The notes below the pieces were generated by a model. The model was not told the DNA's origin. It saw nothing but the letters and a program-made list of their open reading frames with translations, and searched no databases. Of a stretch of 64,000 bases of DNA, positions 10,816 through 18,843 are shown piece by piece. The DNA is taken from NCBI RefSeq assembly GCF_000817815.1, contig NZ_JPRD01000023.1, forward strand, positions 124,001 to 188,000. Direction: 5' to 3'. Made by a program: the position numbers and the translations under genes. This DNA comes from Vibrio owensii CAIM 1854 = LMG 25443. GTDB taxonomy: Bacteria > Pseudomonadota > Gammaproteobacteria > Enterobacterales > Vibrionaceae. Each line of letters opens with the position of its first letter. Positions within the stretch are counted from its first letter, which is position 1.

Positions 10816-10977
10816 TCCGGCGTTAACGCAATCACTAGATTAGCGATACGACGAAAAGCAGCGGTAAGCACGTCCTAGGCTTACCGCCGTTTTTGTTTGT
10901 AGCGGGACGGTATTAATTCAACTGAACAAAAAGCACAAAGTAAAAAGACGATAGCGAATTCGTCGAGGAAATTTGAA

Positions 10978-11775
10978 ATGAACAACACGTTTTGGCTGGC
11001 ATGTGCAGCGTTAGTTTTAAGCTCGTCGGCTCTGGCTAGTGAACGCGTTCCCAAAGAGAACAAAAACAAATTAGCCGATGACCCAACAAAGGTGATCACC
11101 AAGTTCGGTGCGGCTTATTCCAACAACTATGATTTTGATGACCAGAACATCTCGTTCTCTGGTTCCTTGGCATTGGATGAAGCTCGCAAAATTAATGTTC
11201 GTATCAATGATGATGCGAGTGAATGGCGCGTGGGCGGCTCTTGGTTGTTTCCGGTGGGTATCGTGAACTTCAACTTTGGTAAGAATGAATATACTAACGG
11301 CGCTGATCAAACCAACTACAGCGTCGGAACCTTTGTACCATTGAGCTATTTCGGCATCGAGCCAGCAGGCTTTCAGATCTTTCCTATGGCTGGCTACACC
11401 TATAACGATGGCGATGTGCCAGTTTGTGATGGCGCAGAGGGCAGTGCATGTTCAGACCCTGGTTTTACTGGCACACCTAGCCCAGAGAATGGGTTCAACA
11501 TGATGAACTCTTCAGGCAGTAGCGGTTATTTGGGAGCGTTCACATTGAAACCCATAACAGAGCAATTGACCTTGATGGGATTTGCGGGTGGCTCTTATGG
11601 TTCAGAGAACAGTGAAGGTGACAACTACAAAGGTGCTTTTGGTGGCTTAGGGTTAGGTTATCTTGTTCAAAAGCGTCACTCGTTTAACTTGATGACGTTT
11701 ATTATGGACAACAACACTTATCTCGATGATCCAGACAAGCGCGTCATCGTCTCATACCAGTATCAGTTTGATTAA
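10978..11775 (+). CDS. Predicted outer-membrane barrel protein, function unknown
   Basis: A 265-residue protein with a signal peptide (cleavage near ALA-SE) and a good GAGGAAA ribosome site. The body is a run of amphipathic beta strands ending in YQYQFD, consistent with a small outer-membrane barrel. An insert at about residues 150-175 holds two Cys residues (VCDGAEGSAC) that could form a disulfide in an external loop. I do not recognise a named family. It follows the FadL-like gene by 160 bp and is closed by a terminator. Confidence 0.75.
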   Translation: MNNTFWLACAALVLSSSALASERVPKENKNKLADDPTKVITKFGAAYSNNYDFDDQNISFSGSLALDEARKINVRINDDASEWRVGGSWLFPVGIVNFNFGKNEYTNGADQTNYSVGTFVPLSYFGIEPAGFQIFPMAGYTYNDGDVPVCDGAEGSACSDPGFTGTPSPENGFNMMNSSGSSGYLGAFTLKPITEQLTLMGFAGGSYGSENSEGDNYKGAFGGLGLGYLVQKRHSFNLMTFIMDNNTYLDDPDKRVIVSYQYQFD

Positions 11776-11778
11776 AGA

Positions 11779-11805
11779 AGCGCAGCCCATCGGCTGCGTT
11801 TTAAT
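11779..11805. terminator. Terminator between the barrel protein gene and speG
   Basis: Stem CGCAGCC/GGCTGCG with loop CATC followed by TTTTAATT. It serves the plus-strand barrel gene and may also serve the convergent speG. Confidence 0.75.
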
Positions 11806-11834
11806 TAAAAAGTGCCACTCCATACTAGAACGGA

Positions 11835-12359
11835 TCAGCTCTCTAACTCTGCGCGGTATTGGTCTTGTAGGATGTACATACGTTTTACATCGCGGTAGCT
11901 GCCGTTGATGAAGAACTCTTGTACCAGATGGCCTTCTTCAATAAAGCCGCACTTCTGATAGAGGTGGATCGCTTTTTCATTGTCCAAGGCAACCAACAGG
12001 TAGATTTTGTGCAGGTTAAGAATCGAGAATGAGTAATCCAAAGCACGATTGATCACCTCTTCGGCATAGCCTCGTCCTTGGTGGTCTGGAGCGATGATGA
12101 TTTGGAATTCGGCGCTACGGTGGATGTAGTTAATTTCAATCAACTCTACCAGACCAATTAAGACACCGTGTTCATCTTCTACGACAAAGCGGCGCTCGGC
12201 ATCGTCGTGAATGTGTTTGCGATACAGTTCTTCTAATTCATCATGAGATTCGTAAGGCTCTTCAAACCAGTACGTCATGATGTTGCGGTTGTTGTTGAGG
12301 TCGTGAATAAAGCGCAGGTCTGAACGTTCTAAAGCACGAATTGTGAGACCATTTTTCAT
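11835..12359 (-). CDS. speG: Spermidine/spermine N1-acetyltransferase SpeG
   Basis: GNAT enzyme of 174 residues that acetylates spermidine and spermine with acetyl-CoA, lowering free polyamine levels in the cytoplasm. The N-terminal half ([20 protein letters not shown] region) and the block containing [30 protein letters not shown] and [10 protein letters not shown] closely match what I know of Vibrio cholerae SpeG. The acetyl-CoA loop is HQGRGYA. The length is that of the family. It is transcribed convergently with the barrel gene and looks monocistronic. Confidence 0.92.
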   Translation of the reverse strand: MKNGLTIRALERSDLRFIHDLNNNRNIMTYWFEEPYESHDELEELYRKHIHDDAERRFVVEDEHGVLIGLVELIEINYIHRSAEFQIIIAPDHQGRGYAEEVINRALDYSFSILNLHKIYLLVALDNEKAIHLYQKCGFIEEGHLVQEFFINGSYRDVKRMYILQDQYRAELES

Positions 12360-12630
12360 CGTCTATCTCCAGAGAGCAAAAGCATAATCAAATGCGATTA
12401 TAACCAAGCCATCTTAGCCCATTAGAGGGAAATCTCCCCTTTACTTCTAAGAGTTTAGGGTCGTAAAAGCGATCTTCGTCATACCCTTGCAACGCCTTTA
12501 TCTATAAGGGCTACAGCAATAATGAAACTTAATCATGACGACAAAAAACCTGATTAGGTTAAGGGTGCAATTTCAGATTAAATACCGCCAACGACTTAAG
12601 GTCATAATCTACAGAAACAAGGTATTAAAT

Positions 12631-12783
12631 ATGTTTTCAATCGGTGACGTAGTAGTAGCTACTAAAGGTATCGAACTAGGCGAAATGGTTGTTACAGGTC
12701 TAAGCAGCGGCGGTTTTTACGCACACGTTAAAGCTGGCGAAAAGACACTAACTTACCCAGCTAAAGATCTTAAGAAAGCATAA
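12631..12783 (+). CDS. Small conserved-looking protein of 50 residues, function unknown
   Basis: The ATG at 12631 gives MFSIGDVVVATKG and ends in PAKDLKKA. The composition resembles a single small SH3-like or KOW-like beta fold (VVVATKGIELGEMVVTGLSSGG), but I cannot name a family. The frame opens upstream at 12535, yet that extension is AT-rich and not protein-like. An AAGG lies about 10 bp before the chosen start, and a strong terminator follows within 25 bp, which supports a real short gene. Confidence 0.7.
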   Translation: MFSIGDVVVATKGIELGEMVVTGLSSGGFYAHVKAGEKTLTYPAKDLKKA

Positions 12784-12804
12784 TTACATTTGCTGACTTG
12801 CTAA

Positions 12805-12832
12805 AAAGGTAGCTCCCGAGCTGCCTTTTTTT
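12805..12832 (+). terminator. Strong Rho-independent terminator
   Basis: Stem AGGTAGCTC/GAGCTGCCT with a CC loop and seven T, placed 22 bp after the 50-residue gene. Confidence 0.9.
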
Positions 12833-13140
12833 GTGCCTACAATTCCTTCCTAAATTCCTACTTTATTTCGACCTGAATTATTTTTAATCAAATTTAATAT
12901 GTTTGGTTAATATATTGTCGCCTCCGTCATTTTTGACTCATATCAATAAAAGCTCCGGTTTTAAGTTGTTGTTTTTATGTTGTATTTTTCACTTATTGCT
13001 GCAAGTGTCTGTTTTTATAAACTTTAGATGTTAAATTCGTTGCTCATCTAAATATTCGATTAATATCTATTCCTTTTTCCCATTTTTAAAAATATTGGCA
13101 TTTCAATAACTTTCGCCCCAACTGATTTAGGGGAACAGTG
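12833..13140. other. Gene-free promoter region of the cytochrome c peroxidase gene
   Basis: About 300 bp, AT-rich, with no coding signal. It contains the FNR-like site at 12933-12946, and the ribosome site AGGGGAAC sits just before the peroxidase ATG. Confidence 0.6.
12933..12946 (+). promoter_or_regulatory. FNR/CRP-type site, best fit FNR
   Basis: TTGACTCATATCAA differs from the FNR consensus TTGATNNNNATCAA at one base. It lies about 195 bp before the start of the cytochrome c peroxidase gene. Anaerobic control by FNR is known for the related E. coli gene yhjA. CRP is less likely because the half-site lacks TGTGA. Confidence 0.65.
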
Positions 13141-14547
13141 ATGAATAAAAAGAAAATAACACTAGGGATCGTGGGAGCAGGCTTGGTGGCTTACTTCGGC
13201 ACCGTTTACATGGTGAACCAAGACGATAAAAAAGTGGCTCAACAAAATTTGGCGCAATTTAGTTCGTTAGACCAATCTACGCTGGATTATCAAGCGATGA
13301 AGGTGTTAGCGGATAAGGGTTGTGGCTATTGTCATACGCCAAACAGCGAAATGCCTTTCTACTCAGAAATGCCAGTGGCGAAACAGATCATGGAAGCGGA
13401 TGTGAAGGTGGCCATGCGTCACTTTGACATGACCAATCTGTTCGACGACGTGAAGCAGAATGATCCTGTTTCTGAAGTCGCACTTGCTCGTCTTGAGAAG
13501 GTGCTTTACGACGACTCAATGCCGCCAGCGATTTACCTGACTATGCACTGGTCAGCAAGCATGTCGAAAGACGAAAAACACACCTTATTGAAGTGGATTC
13601 GTGAGAAGCGTGCAGAGCGCCATGCACAGTCTCCGGTATCTGAAGAACGTAAAACCAAAGTTCTACAACCAATTTACACCACGTTCGAAACCGATGCAGA
13701 CAAGGCTGAACTGGGTAAGGTGCTTTATCACGACACGCGACTATCAGGAGACAATAGTGTCTCATGTGCGTCATGCCATAGCCTTGATACAGGCGGCGTG
13801 GACCGACTTGTAACATCTGTTGGTATTCATGGCCAAGTGGGTGGCATCAACGCGCCAACCGTGTTTAATGCTGTGTACAACAAGCTGCAATTCTGGGATG
13901 GCCGTGCTGCCGATCTGCAAGACCAAGCGGGTGGTCCTCCGTTTAACCCGATTGAAATGGGCTCTATGGATTGGGATGAAATCATCGACAAGTTAAGCCA
14001 AGACCCAGAAATGGTTGCGATGTTCAAAAAGGTTTACTCAGGTGAGATTAATGGTAACAACATTACGGATGCGATTGCCGAGTTTGAGAAAACCCTAACC
14101 ACACCAAATAGCCGCTTCGACCAATACATGATGGGTGATACAAAGGCGCTGGACTCGCACGAGAAATACGGTCTAATGCTGTTCAAGAAGTACGATTGTC
14201 AAACCTGTCACGCAGGTGAAGCGATGGGTGGTGAAACGTTTGAAACCATGGGTATGAAAGCGGACTACTTTGCTGAGCGTGGTACTGATATGACGGACGC
14301 TGACCTTGGTCGTTACAACTTCACTGGCAACAAAGAAGACAAGCACAAGTTCAAAGTACCAACCTTACGTAACATTGAACTGACACCGCCATACTTCCAC
14401 GATGGACATGCTGATACGCTAGAAAAAGCCATCTACGACATGGGTAAATACCAAGTTGGAGTGGAAATGTCGGATGAAGAAGTGGATGCCATCAAAGCGT
14501 TCTTGAAAACATTGACGGGCGATTATGAAGGCCGCCCTTTAAGTTAA
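13141..14547 (+). CDS. Tri-haem cytochrome c peroxidase, YhjA-like, membrane-anchored
   Basis: Periplasmic peroxidase of 468 residues that reduces hydrogen peroxide. An N-terminal membrane anchor (about residues 6-24) is followed by three CxxCH haem motifs: CGYCH at 61, CASCH at about 209 and CQTCH at about 353. Classical bacterial CcpA has only the last two. The extra N-terminal haem domain is the hallmark of the E. coli YhjA type, which can take electrons from quinol. The ATG at 13141 is preferred over the GTG immediately before it, because AGGGGA is then well spaced. The FNR-like site upstream suggests oxygen-limited expression. A terminator follows. Confidence 0.9.
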   Translation: MNKKKITLGIVGAGLVAYFGTVYMVNQDDKKVAQQNLAQFSSLDQSTLDYQAMKVLADKGCGYCHTPNSEMPFYSEMPVAKQIMEADVKVAMRHFDMTNLFDDVKQNDPVSEVALARLEKVLYDDSMPPAIYLTMHWSASMSKDEKHTLLKWIREKRAERHAQSPVSEERKTKVLQPIYTTFETDADKAELGKVLYHDTRLSGDNSVSCASCHSLDTGGVDRLVTSVGIHGQVGGINAPTVFNAVYNKLQFWDGRAADLQDQAGGPPFNPIEMGSMDWDEIIDKLSQDPEMVAMFKKVYSGEINGNNITDAIAEFEKTLTTPNSRFDQYMMGDTKALDSHEKYGLMLFKKYDCQTCHAGEAMGGETFETMGMKADYFAERGTDMTDADLGRYNFTGNKEDKHKFKVPTLRNIELTPPYFHDGHADTLEKAIYDMGKYQVGVEMSDEEVDAIKAFLKTLTGDYEGRPLS

Positions 14548-14601
14548 GTTGAGGCATTACCGACAAGTTTGTCACCGATAAAACGATAGACTTCGCAATC
14601 G

Positions 14602-14631
14602 AGACCACCTTTGATTAAGGTGGTCTTTTTT
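14602..14631 (+). terminator. Terminator after the peroxidase gene
   Basis: Stem AGACCACCTT/AAGGTGGTCT with loop TGATT and six T. Confidence 0.9.
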
Positions 14632-14662
14632 ATGGAACAAATTCAATCAAGTAGGGATGGGT

Positions 14663-15025
14663 ATGATTGATCATTTTGAAATTAAAGTTGTGGATTTTGA
14701 TGCTTGTGTCGTTTTTTATTCCAAGATGCTTACCCCTTTGGACATCGAACTAAAATGGTCGGACGAAGCAGCGGCAGGCTTTGGGTTAGTTGGTGAAGCC
14801 AATACGCGTTTCCTGATAGAAAAGGGTGCTCAAAGTGCCCCTTGCCATATTGCGTTTAAAGCCAATGACAAAGCGTCCGTCGAGGCCTTTCATAAAGCGG
14901 GTATTGAGGCTGGGTTTACTTGTCATGGTGAGCCAGGTTTGCGTGAACACTATGCGCCAAATTACTACGCAGCGTTTTTTTATGATCCCGATGGTAACAA
15001 CATCGAAGCGGTGGCTTATTTATAG
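14663..15025 (+). CDS. VOC (glyoxalase/bleomycin-resistance) superfamily protein
   Basis: Small metal-dependent-fold protein of 120 residues. It begins MIDHFEIKVVDFDACVVFY, with the paired beta-alpha-beta-beta-beta units of the VOC fold and the C-terminal block FYDPDGNNIEAV that carries the conserved Glu ligand. The start at 14663 is favoured because AGGG lies about 7 bp before it; an in-frame ATG at 14657 adds two residues. The substrate cannot be read from sequence. Confidence 0.82.
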   Translation: MIDHFEIKVVDFDACVVFYSKMLTPLDIELKWSDEAAAGFGLVGEANTRFLIEKGAQSAPCHIAFKANDKASVEAFHKAGIEAGFTCHGEPGLREHYAPNYYAAFFYDPDGNNIEAVAYL

Positions 15026-15060
15026 GGCGTTAGCTATAGGATGATCCAGTGGATACTTAC

Positions 15061-15082
15061 TGATCGAACGATCGTTAGGTCA
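15061..15082. promoter_or_regulatory. Palindrome upstream of a GNAT gene, possible operator
   Basis: AACGATCGTT is a perfect palindrome flanked by TGA/TCA arms, about 70 bp before the GNAT start. Its position suits an operator, but no regulator is adjacent. Confidence 0.35.
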
Positions 15083-15152
15083 TTGGTTTTACGATCAAGA
15101 TAGAAGATAATCGAGCTCCTATTTCATCCCTATAAAAAGAACGAAAAATACT

Positions 15153-15668
15153 ATGAAAGTTGTCGTCACAAAGGCAAAAAAACAGCACGCTCAAGGCATT
15201 ACCGAAGTTCTCAATCCCATCATAGAAGAGGGCTTATACACGATCCTTGATACCACCTTCACCCCAGAAGAGGAAGAAGGCTTCATTGAAAGCTTTCCTG
15301 AAACGGGTGTGTTCAATGTGGCATTGAATGTAAAAGAAGAGGACGAGGAAGACAGCGCCGTGCTGGGTTTCCAAAACGTAGAGCCTTTTGCCAGTTATAC
15401 CAAGGCATTCGCTCACGTTGGTATTATTGGTACGTTCGTCGATGCCAAATACCGTCGACAAGGTGTCGCTTCAGCGCTGTTTACTGCCACCTTTGCTGAT
15501 GCTAAATCCAAAGGCTATGAAAAGTTGTTTGCTTATGTCCGAGAGGACAACCCCAACGCGCTCGCTACGTATCTAAAACATGGCTTTGAAGTGGTTGGTA
15601 CCGCTAAGAAGCACGCCAAGGTTAACGGCCAGTACATCAATGAAGTTATGATCGAGAAGTTTCTCTAG
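15153..15668 (+). CDS. GNAT-family N-acetyltransferase
   Basis: Cytoplasmic protein of 171 residues. The central block GTFVDAKYRRQGVASALF is the acetyl-CoA binding motif A of GNAT enzymes, with R/Q-x-x-G-x-A. The following segment (YVREDNPNALATYLKHGFEVVG) matches motif B. The family acetylates amines, and the substrate here is not predictable. It precedes the NUDIX gene by 19 bp and probably forms a two-gene operon with it. Confidence 0.86.
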   Translation: MKVVVTKAKKQHAQGITEVLNPIIEEGLYTILDTTFTPEEEEGFIESFPETGVFNVALNVKEEDEEDSAVLGFQNVEPFASYTKAFAHVGIIGTFVDAKYRRQGVASALFTATFADAKSKGYEKLFAYVREDNPNALATYLKHGFEVVGTAKKHAKVNGQYINEVMIEKFL

Positions 15669-15687
15669 CGCCTAGAAGGAAAGCAAG

Positions 15688-16086
15688 ATGCACAAGTCAG
15701 CAGGTATCATCATTAAAAACGGCGCACTGTTAGTGCTGCGCTCAAAAGGCAAAGACACCTTCTATGCGCCGGGCGGAAAACTGGATAGTGGCGAAACACC
15801 AGAGCAAGCGTTGTGCCGTGAACTGCAAGAAGAAGTGAGCATTGCCGTGAAGGAAAATGCATTGACGCTGTTTGGTCGCTTTGAAGCGCCTGCACACGAT
15901 AAAAACGGCATTACTTTGGTCATGGATGTGTTCTTCGTTAATGATTATTCGGGCGAGGTGGTTGCCAGTAACGAAATCGAAGAGTGCCAATGGGTAGATT
16001 CTTCAAACGTGGATGACATCGCGATAAGCACGATTTTCCGCAATGAGGTCTTCCCAAGCTTAGTTGAACAAGGATTAGTGAAATAA
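15688..16086 (+). CDS. NUDIX hydrolase
   Basis: A 132-residue pyrophosphohydrolase of the MutT/NUDIX type. The NUDIX box is GKLDSGETPEQALCRELQEE followed by VSI. It keeps the catalytic REXXEE core, but the usual Gly near the end is Ser. A good ribosome site (GAAGGAAA) precedes the ATG. It probably hydrolyses a nucleoside diphosphate derivative; the specific substrate is unknown. It ends 24 bp before a strong bidirectional terminator. Confidence 0.88.
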   Translation: MHKSAGIIIKNGALLVLRSKGKDTFYAPGGKLDSGETPEQALCRELQEEVSIAVKENALTLFGRFEAPAHDKNGITLVMDVFFVNDYSGEVVASNEIEECQWVDSSNVDDIAISTIFRNEVFPSLVEQGLVK

Positions 16087-16109
16087 CACTAAACCTCGAG
16101 CAGAATACA

Positions 16110-16146
16110 AAAACGCCCACAATGCGAACGTATTGTGGGCGTTTTC
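16110..16146. terminator. Bidirectional terminator between NUDIX and frnE-like genes
   Basis: Fourteen-bp perfect stem AAAACGCCCACAAT/ATTGTGGGCGTTTT with loop GCGAACGT. The A and T tracts on both sides suit the two convergent genes. Confidence 0.93.
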
Positions 16147-16156
16147 TTATGACCTG

Positions 16157-16810
16157 TTACTTAGCCAGTTTTTCTGCGTATTCGCTCAGGATTTGCTTGT
16201 AGACTTCAACTGGTTGAGCGCCTGTCACTGCACTTTCCATATTGAACACCACTGTTGGTACTGAGCTCACGCCAAGTTGATGCCATTGGCTTTCTTGATA
16301 CTCTATAGAGTCAGCATTACTTGCATCGTCTAGGGTGGCGATGCCCATGTTTGCATCTAAACCAATGTCAGTCAGAATCGCTGCCAGTGTGCTTCGGTCA
16401 GAGACATCTTTGCGTTGACCAAAGAACGCCGCGAACAGGGCTAACTTCAGTTCAGTTTGCTTACCAAATTGCTCCGCCCACTGCAGCAGTACGTGTGCAT
16501 CTCGCGTATTGACCATCTTCATGTCATCAAAGTAGTCAAAGTCGAATCCCACTTCTTTACCCAGATTAGTCAGGTTATCGCGCGCACGAACGCTGTCTTC
16601 CGGCGTTGTTCCGTATTTCTTCGCTAGGTGTTGGCGTAGGTTTTCACCTTCTGCTGGCATGTTTGGGTTCAACTCGAACGGTTGCCATTCCAACTCAATT
16701 TTGTCTTCCAATCCTAGTTCTTGAATTGCTTGTTCTAAGCGTTTGTAGCCGATGATGCACCAAGGGCAAACCACATCTGACACTACGTCGATTTTGATTA
16801 CTGATTCCAT
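16157..16810 (-). CDS. DsbA-family oxidoreductase, FrnE-like
   Basis: A 217-residue cytoplasmic thioredoxin-fold protein without a signal peptide. The active-site motif CPWC is at residues 15-18, followed by the helical insert typical of FrnE and HCCA isomerase proteins, and the cis-Pro region SVPTVVF near residue 183. FrnE relatives act as cytoplasmic disulfide isomerases/chaperones in oxidative stress. The 19-bp motif shared with mdaB and the peroxiredoxin-like gene lies 64 bp upstream of its ATG, suggesting common control by the HxlR regulator near 61 kb. Confidence 0.88.
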   Translation of the reverse strand: MESVIKIDVVSDVVCPWCIIGYKRLEQAIQELGLEDKIELEWQPFELNPNMPAEGENLRQHLAKKYGTTPEDSVRARDNLTNLGKEVGFDFDYFDDMKMVNTRDAHVLLQWAEQFGKQTELKLALFAAFFGQRKDVSDRSTLAAILTDIGLDANMGIATLDDASNADSIEYQESQWHQLGVSSVPTVVFNMESAVTGAQPVEVYKQILSEYAEKLAK

Positions 16811-16865
16811 AAAACAGACCTTACTTTTTCGAGTTATAAATTGGATATGGAGACCAAGAGTGCGA

Positions 16866-16892
16866 ATTCAACCAGTTACCTTTTAGTAACCT
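16866..16892 (-). promoter_or_regulatory. HxlR-type operator plus -35 element of the frnE-like gene
   Basis: Read on the minus strand, the operator AGGTTACTAAAAGGTAACT (16874-16892) is followed after 2 bp by TTGAAT (16866-16871), a -35-like hexamer. A weak -10 candidate TATCCA lies about 18 bp on. The same motif and the same 2-bp gap occur before mdaB and the peroxiredoxin-like gene. Confidence 0.75.
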
Positions 16893-17003
16893 GATGCTTT
16901 CTCACCGCGTTTTATCTTTCAGCGTATCTTTTTCTACAATTCATATTGACCTGTCTATAACTCTACAGTTTAAGATGCTTTTATCAGCGCTGAGGAAAAT
17001 TAC

Positions 17004-18167
17004 ATGTATCGGATATCGGAACTGGCAGAGATGCTGGGTTTGTCTCGTACCACATTGCTCTATTACGAGAAGATTGAGCTCATCAAAGGGCAACGGTTAA
17101 GCAACGGCTACCGCGCGTATAGCGATGCGGATCTACAACGCTTGCGTTTTATCCAGCAATTGCAGAGTGGCGGACTGACGCTCAAGGAGTGTAAAGCCTG
17201 TTTGGAAGCCAAAGTAGATCGCCAGTTGATGTTGGAAAGACTCAAACAGCTCGATGAAGAGATTGAGCAAAAGCAGAAATCGCGACAGCTGTTGGCGGCA
17301 CTGCTGGGTGAAACACCGTTAACCGATTGGCATGAATCGTTGGATGAAGTCGCGCCGGATGCGCACTTTAAATGGCTGATGACGCAAGGTTTTAGCGAGA
17401 AAGAAGCCCTTCACTTACGTTGGTTATCAAAAGATATGAATACTCACGACGACTATATGGCGGACTTCTTCCGCGTATATGAAGCCTTGGAGTTTTGGGG
17501 GCCTGGTTCAGAGCAAGATACGTTGAAAGCATTGAGCCTATTACCAACTCAACCTGATGAAATATTGGAAATCGGGTGTGGGCAGGGCATTGCGACTCGT
17601 ACTTTGGCAAAACATGCACACATCACAGCGGTTGATAACGACGAGCCGTCTTTGCAACGCCTACAAGGCAAAGCTGAGGCTCTTGGTTTAAGTGACAATA
17701 TCACTACGGTGTGTGCGAGCATGACAGAACTGCCATTTGCAGAAGGCTCGGCCGATGTTATTTGGGCGGAAGGCAGTGCTTACATCATGGGTGTGGAGAA
17801 CGCATTCAAAGCATGGCGCCCATTGCTTAAAGACGGCGGTATCTTAGTGGTAAGCGATTTGGTGTGGAATACGGATACACCAAGCGAAGATACGGTGACA
17901 TTCTGGCAAAAAGAATACCCAGATGTGGGCAGTGTCGAGAAGCGTATTGGGCAGGCGAAAGCAGCAGGCTACCGAGTGTTAGAGACATTCCCGATTAGCC
18001 AACAGGCATGGGATAACTACTACGTTCCTTTAGATGAGCGTGTGCAAAGTTTGAAAGCTGAGATGCCAGCATCACAAGCATTAAAAGACATACAAGTTGA
18101 ATTAGATATCGTTAAACGCCGTGGTAATGAAGTGGCGTATCAGATGTATATCTTACAAAAAGATTGA
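17004..18167 (+). CDS. MerR-family regulator fused to a SAM-dependent methyltransferase
   Basis: A 387-residue fusion. Residues 1-70 are a MerR winged-helix DNA-binding domain (YRISELAEMLGLSRTTLLYYE start), followed by a coiled-coil region to about 95 with two Cys (CKAC). Residues about 140-385 form a class I methyltransferase with SAM motif I EILEIGCGQG near 187, the acidic motif AVDND, and the motif II region ADVIWAEGSAYIMG. A TipAS-like or metal-binding domain is absent. The DNA-binding part could let a methylated product or SAM-bound state control transcription, but that is inference. The downstream GNAT gene starts 7 bp after the stop and is probably co-transcribed. Confidence 0.9.
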   Translation: MYRISELAEMLGLSRTTLLYYEKIELIKGQRLSNGYRAYSDADLQRLRFIQQLQSGGLTLKECKACLEAKVDRQLMLERLKQLDEEIEQKQKSRQLLAALLGETPLTDWHESLDEVAPDAHFKWLMTQGFSEKEALHLRWLSKDMNTHDDYMADFFRVYEALEFWGPGSEQDTLKALSLLPTQPDEILEIGCGQGIATRTLAKHAHITAVDNDEPSLQRLQGKAEALGLSDNITTVCASMTELPFAEGSADVIWAEGSAYIMGVENAFKAWRPLLKDGGILVVSDLVWNTDTPSEDTVTFWQKEYPDVGSVEKRIGQAKAAGYRVLETFPISQQAWDNYYVPLDERVQSLKAEMPASQALKDIQVELDIVKRRGNEVAYQMYILQKD

Positions 18168-18174
18168 TAGAAAA

Positions 18175-18747
18175 ATGAACGAAACAACAAATCAAAATAC
18201 TCAAAAATCTAACTACACACTTTCTCCATATGAGAGAGGCATGAGCAGCGAGATGATCGCTTTGTTTACTCAAACCTTTTCTGATTCTGAAGGCGAAGCT
18301 GAAGGTAAAACCATTGGCTTACTCGTCGGCGATTTGTTAACTACAACGCCAGAGCAAGAATTGAAAGGCTTTGTTGCGAAACAGGGTGAGCGTTTGATCG
18401 CAGGCGTGTTGTTTACGCCATTAAGCTTTGAGAATGGTGAAGTGGGTTACTTATTATCGCCAATGGCCACACTGACAGAGTGCCAGGGTAAAGGCGTAGG
18501 ACAAGCCCTGATCAACTTTGGCCTTGAACACTTGAAACAACAAGGCATCGAGTTGGTGTTTACCTACGGCGATCCTAACTTCTATTCGCGCGTTGGTTTC
18601 CAACAAGTGACGGAAGCGCAATTCAAAGCGCCTCATACTTTGAGCTTTCCACATGGTTGGTTGGCACAATCACTTGCAGGTGAATTGACGCCAATCCAAG
18701 GCTCATCCTCTTGCGTGCAAGGTTTGGATAGTCCTGCTTACTGGTAA
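18175..18747 (+). CDS. GNAT-family N-acetyltransferase, YhbS-like
   Basis: About 190 residues. The frame overlaps the end of the MerR fusion, but the ATG at 18175 (MNETTNQ) is the natural start just after that stop. Motif A is MATLTECQGKGVGQALINFG, followed by the YGDPNFYSRVGFQQV block seen in YhbS-type acetyltransferases. It probably forms an operon with the MerR-methyltransferase gene. The substrate is unknown. Confidence 0.85.
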   Translation: MNETTNQNTQKSNYTLSPYERGMSSEMIALFTQTFSDSEGEAEGKTIGLLVGDLLTTTPEQELKGFVAKQGERLIAGVLFTPLSFENGEVGYLLSPMATLTECQGKGVGQALINFGLEHLKQQGIELVFTYGDPNFYSRVGFQQVTEAQFKAPHTLSFPHGWLAQSLAGELTPIQGSSSCVQGLDSPAYW

Positions 18748-18786
18748 CCCATTAAGTTCCGGTCATTGGTTGGCCTAACCTGAACG

Positions 18787-18825
18787 AAAAAGCCCCTCTG
18801 CGATGAACTTGCAGAGGGGCTTTTT
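18787..18825. terminator. Bidirectional terminator
   Basis: Perfect 15-bp stem AAAAAGCCCCTCTGC/GCAGAGGGGCTTTTT with a 9-base loop, between the convergent GNAT and MDR genes. Confidence 0.93.
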
Positions 18826-18843
18826 AATGCGTTCTACCAGGCA

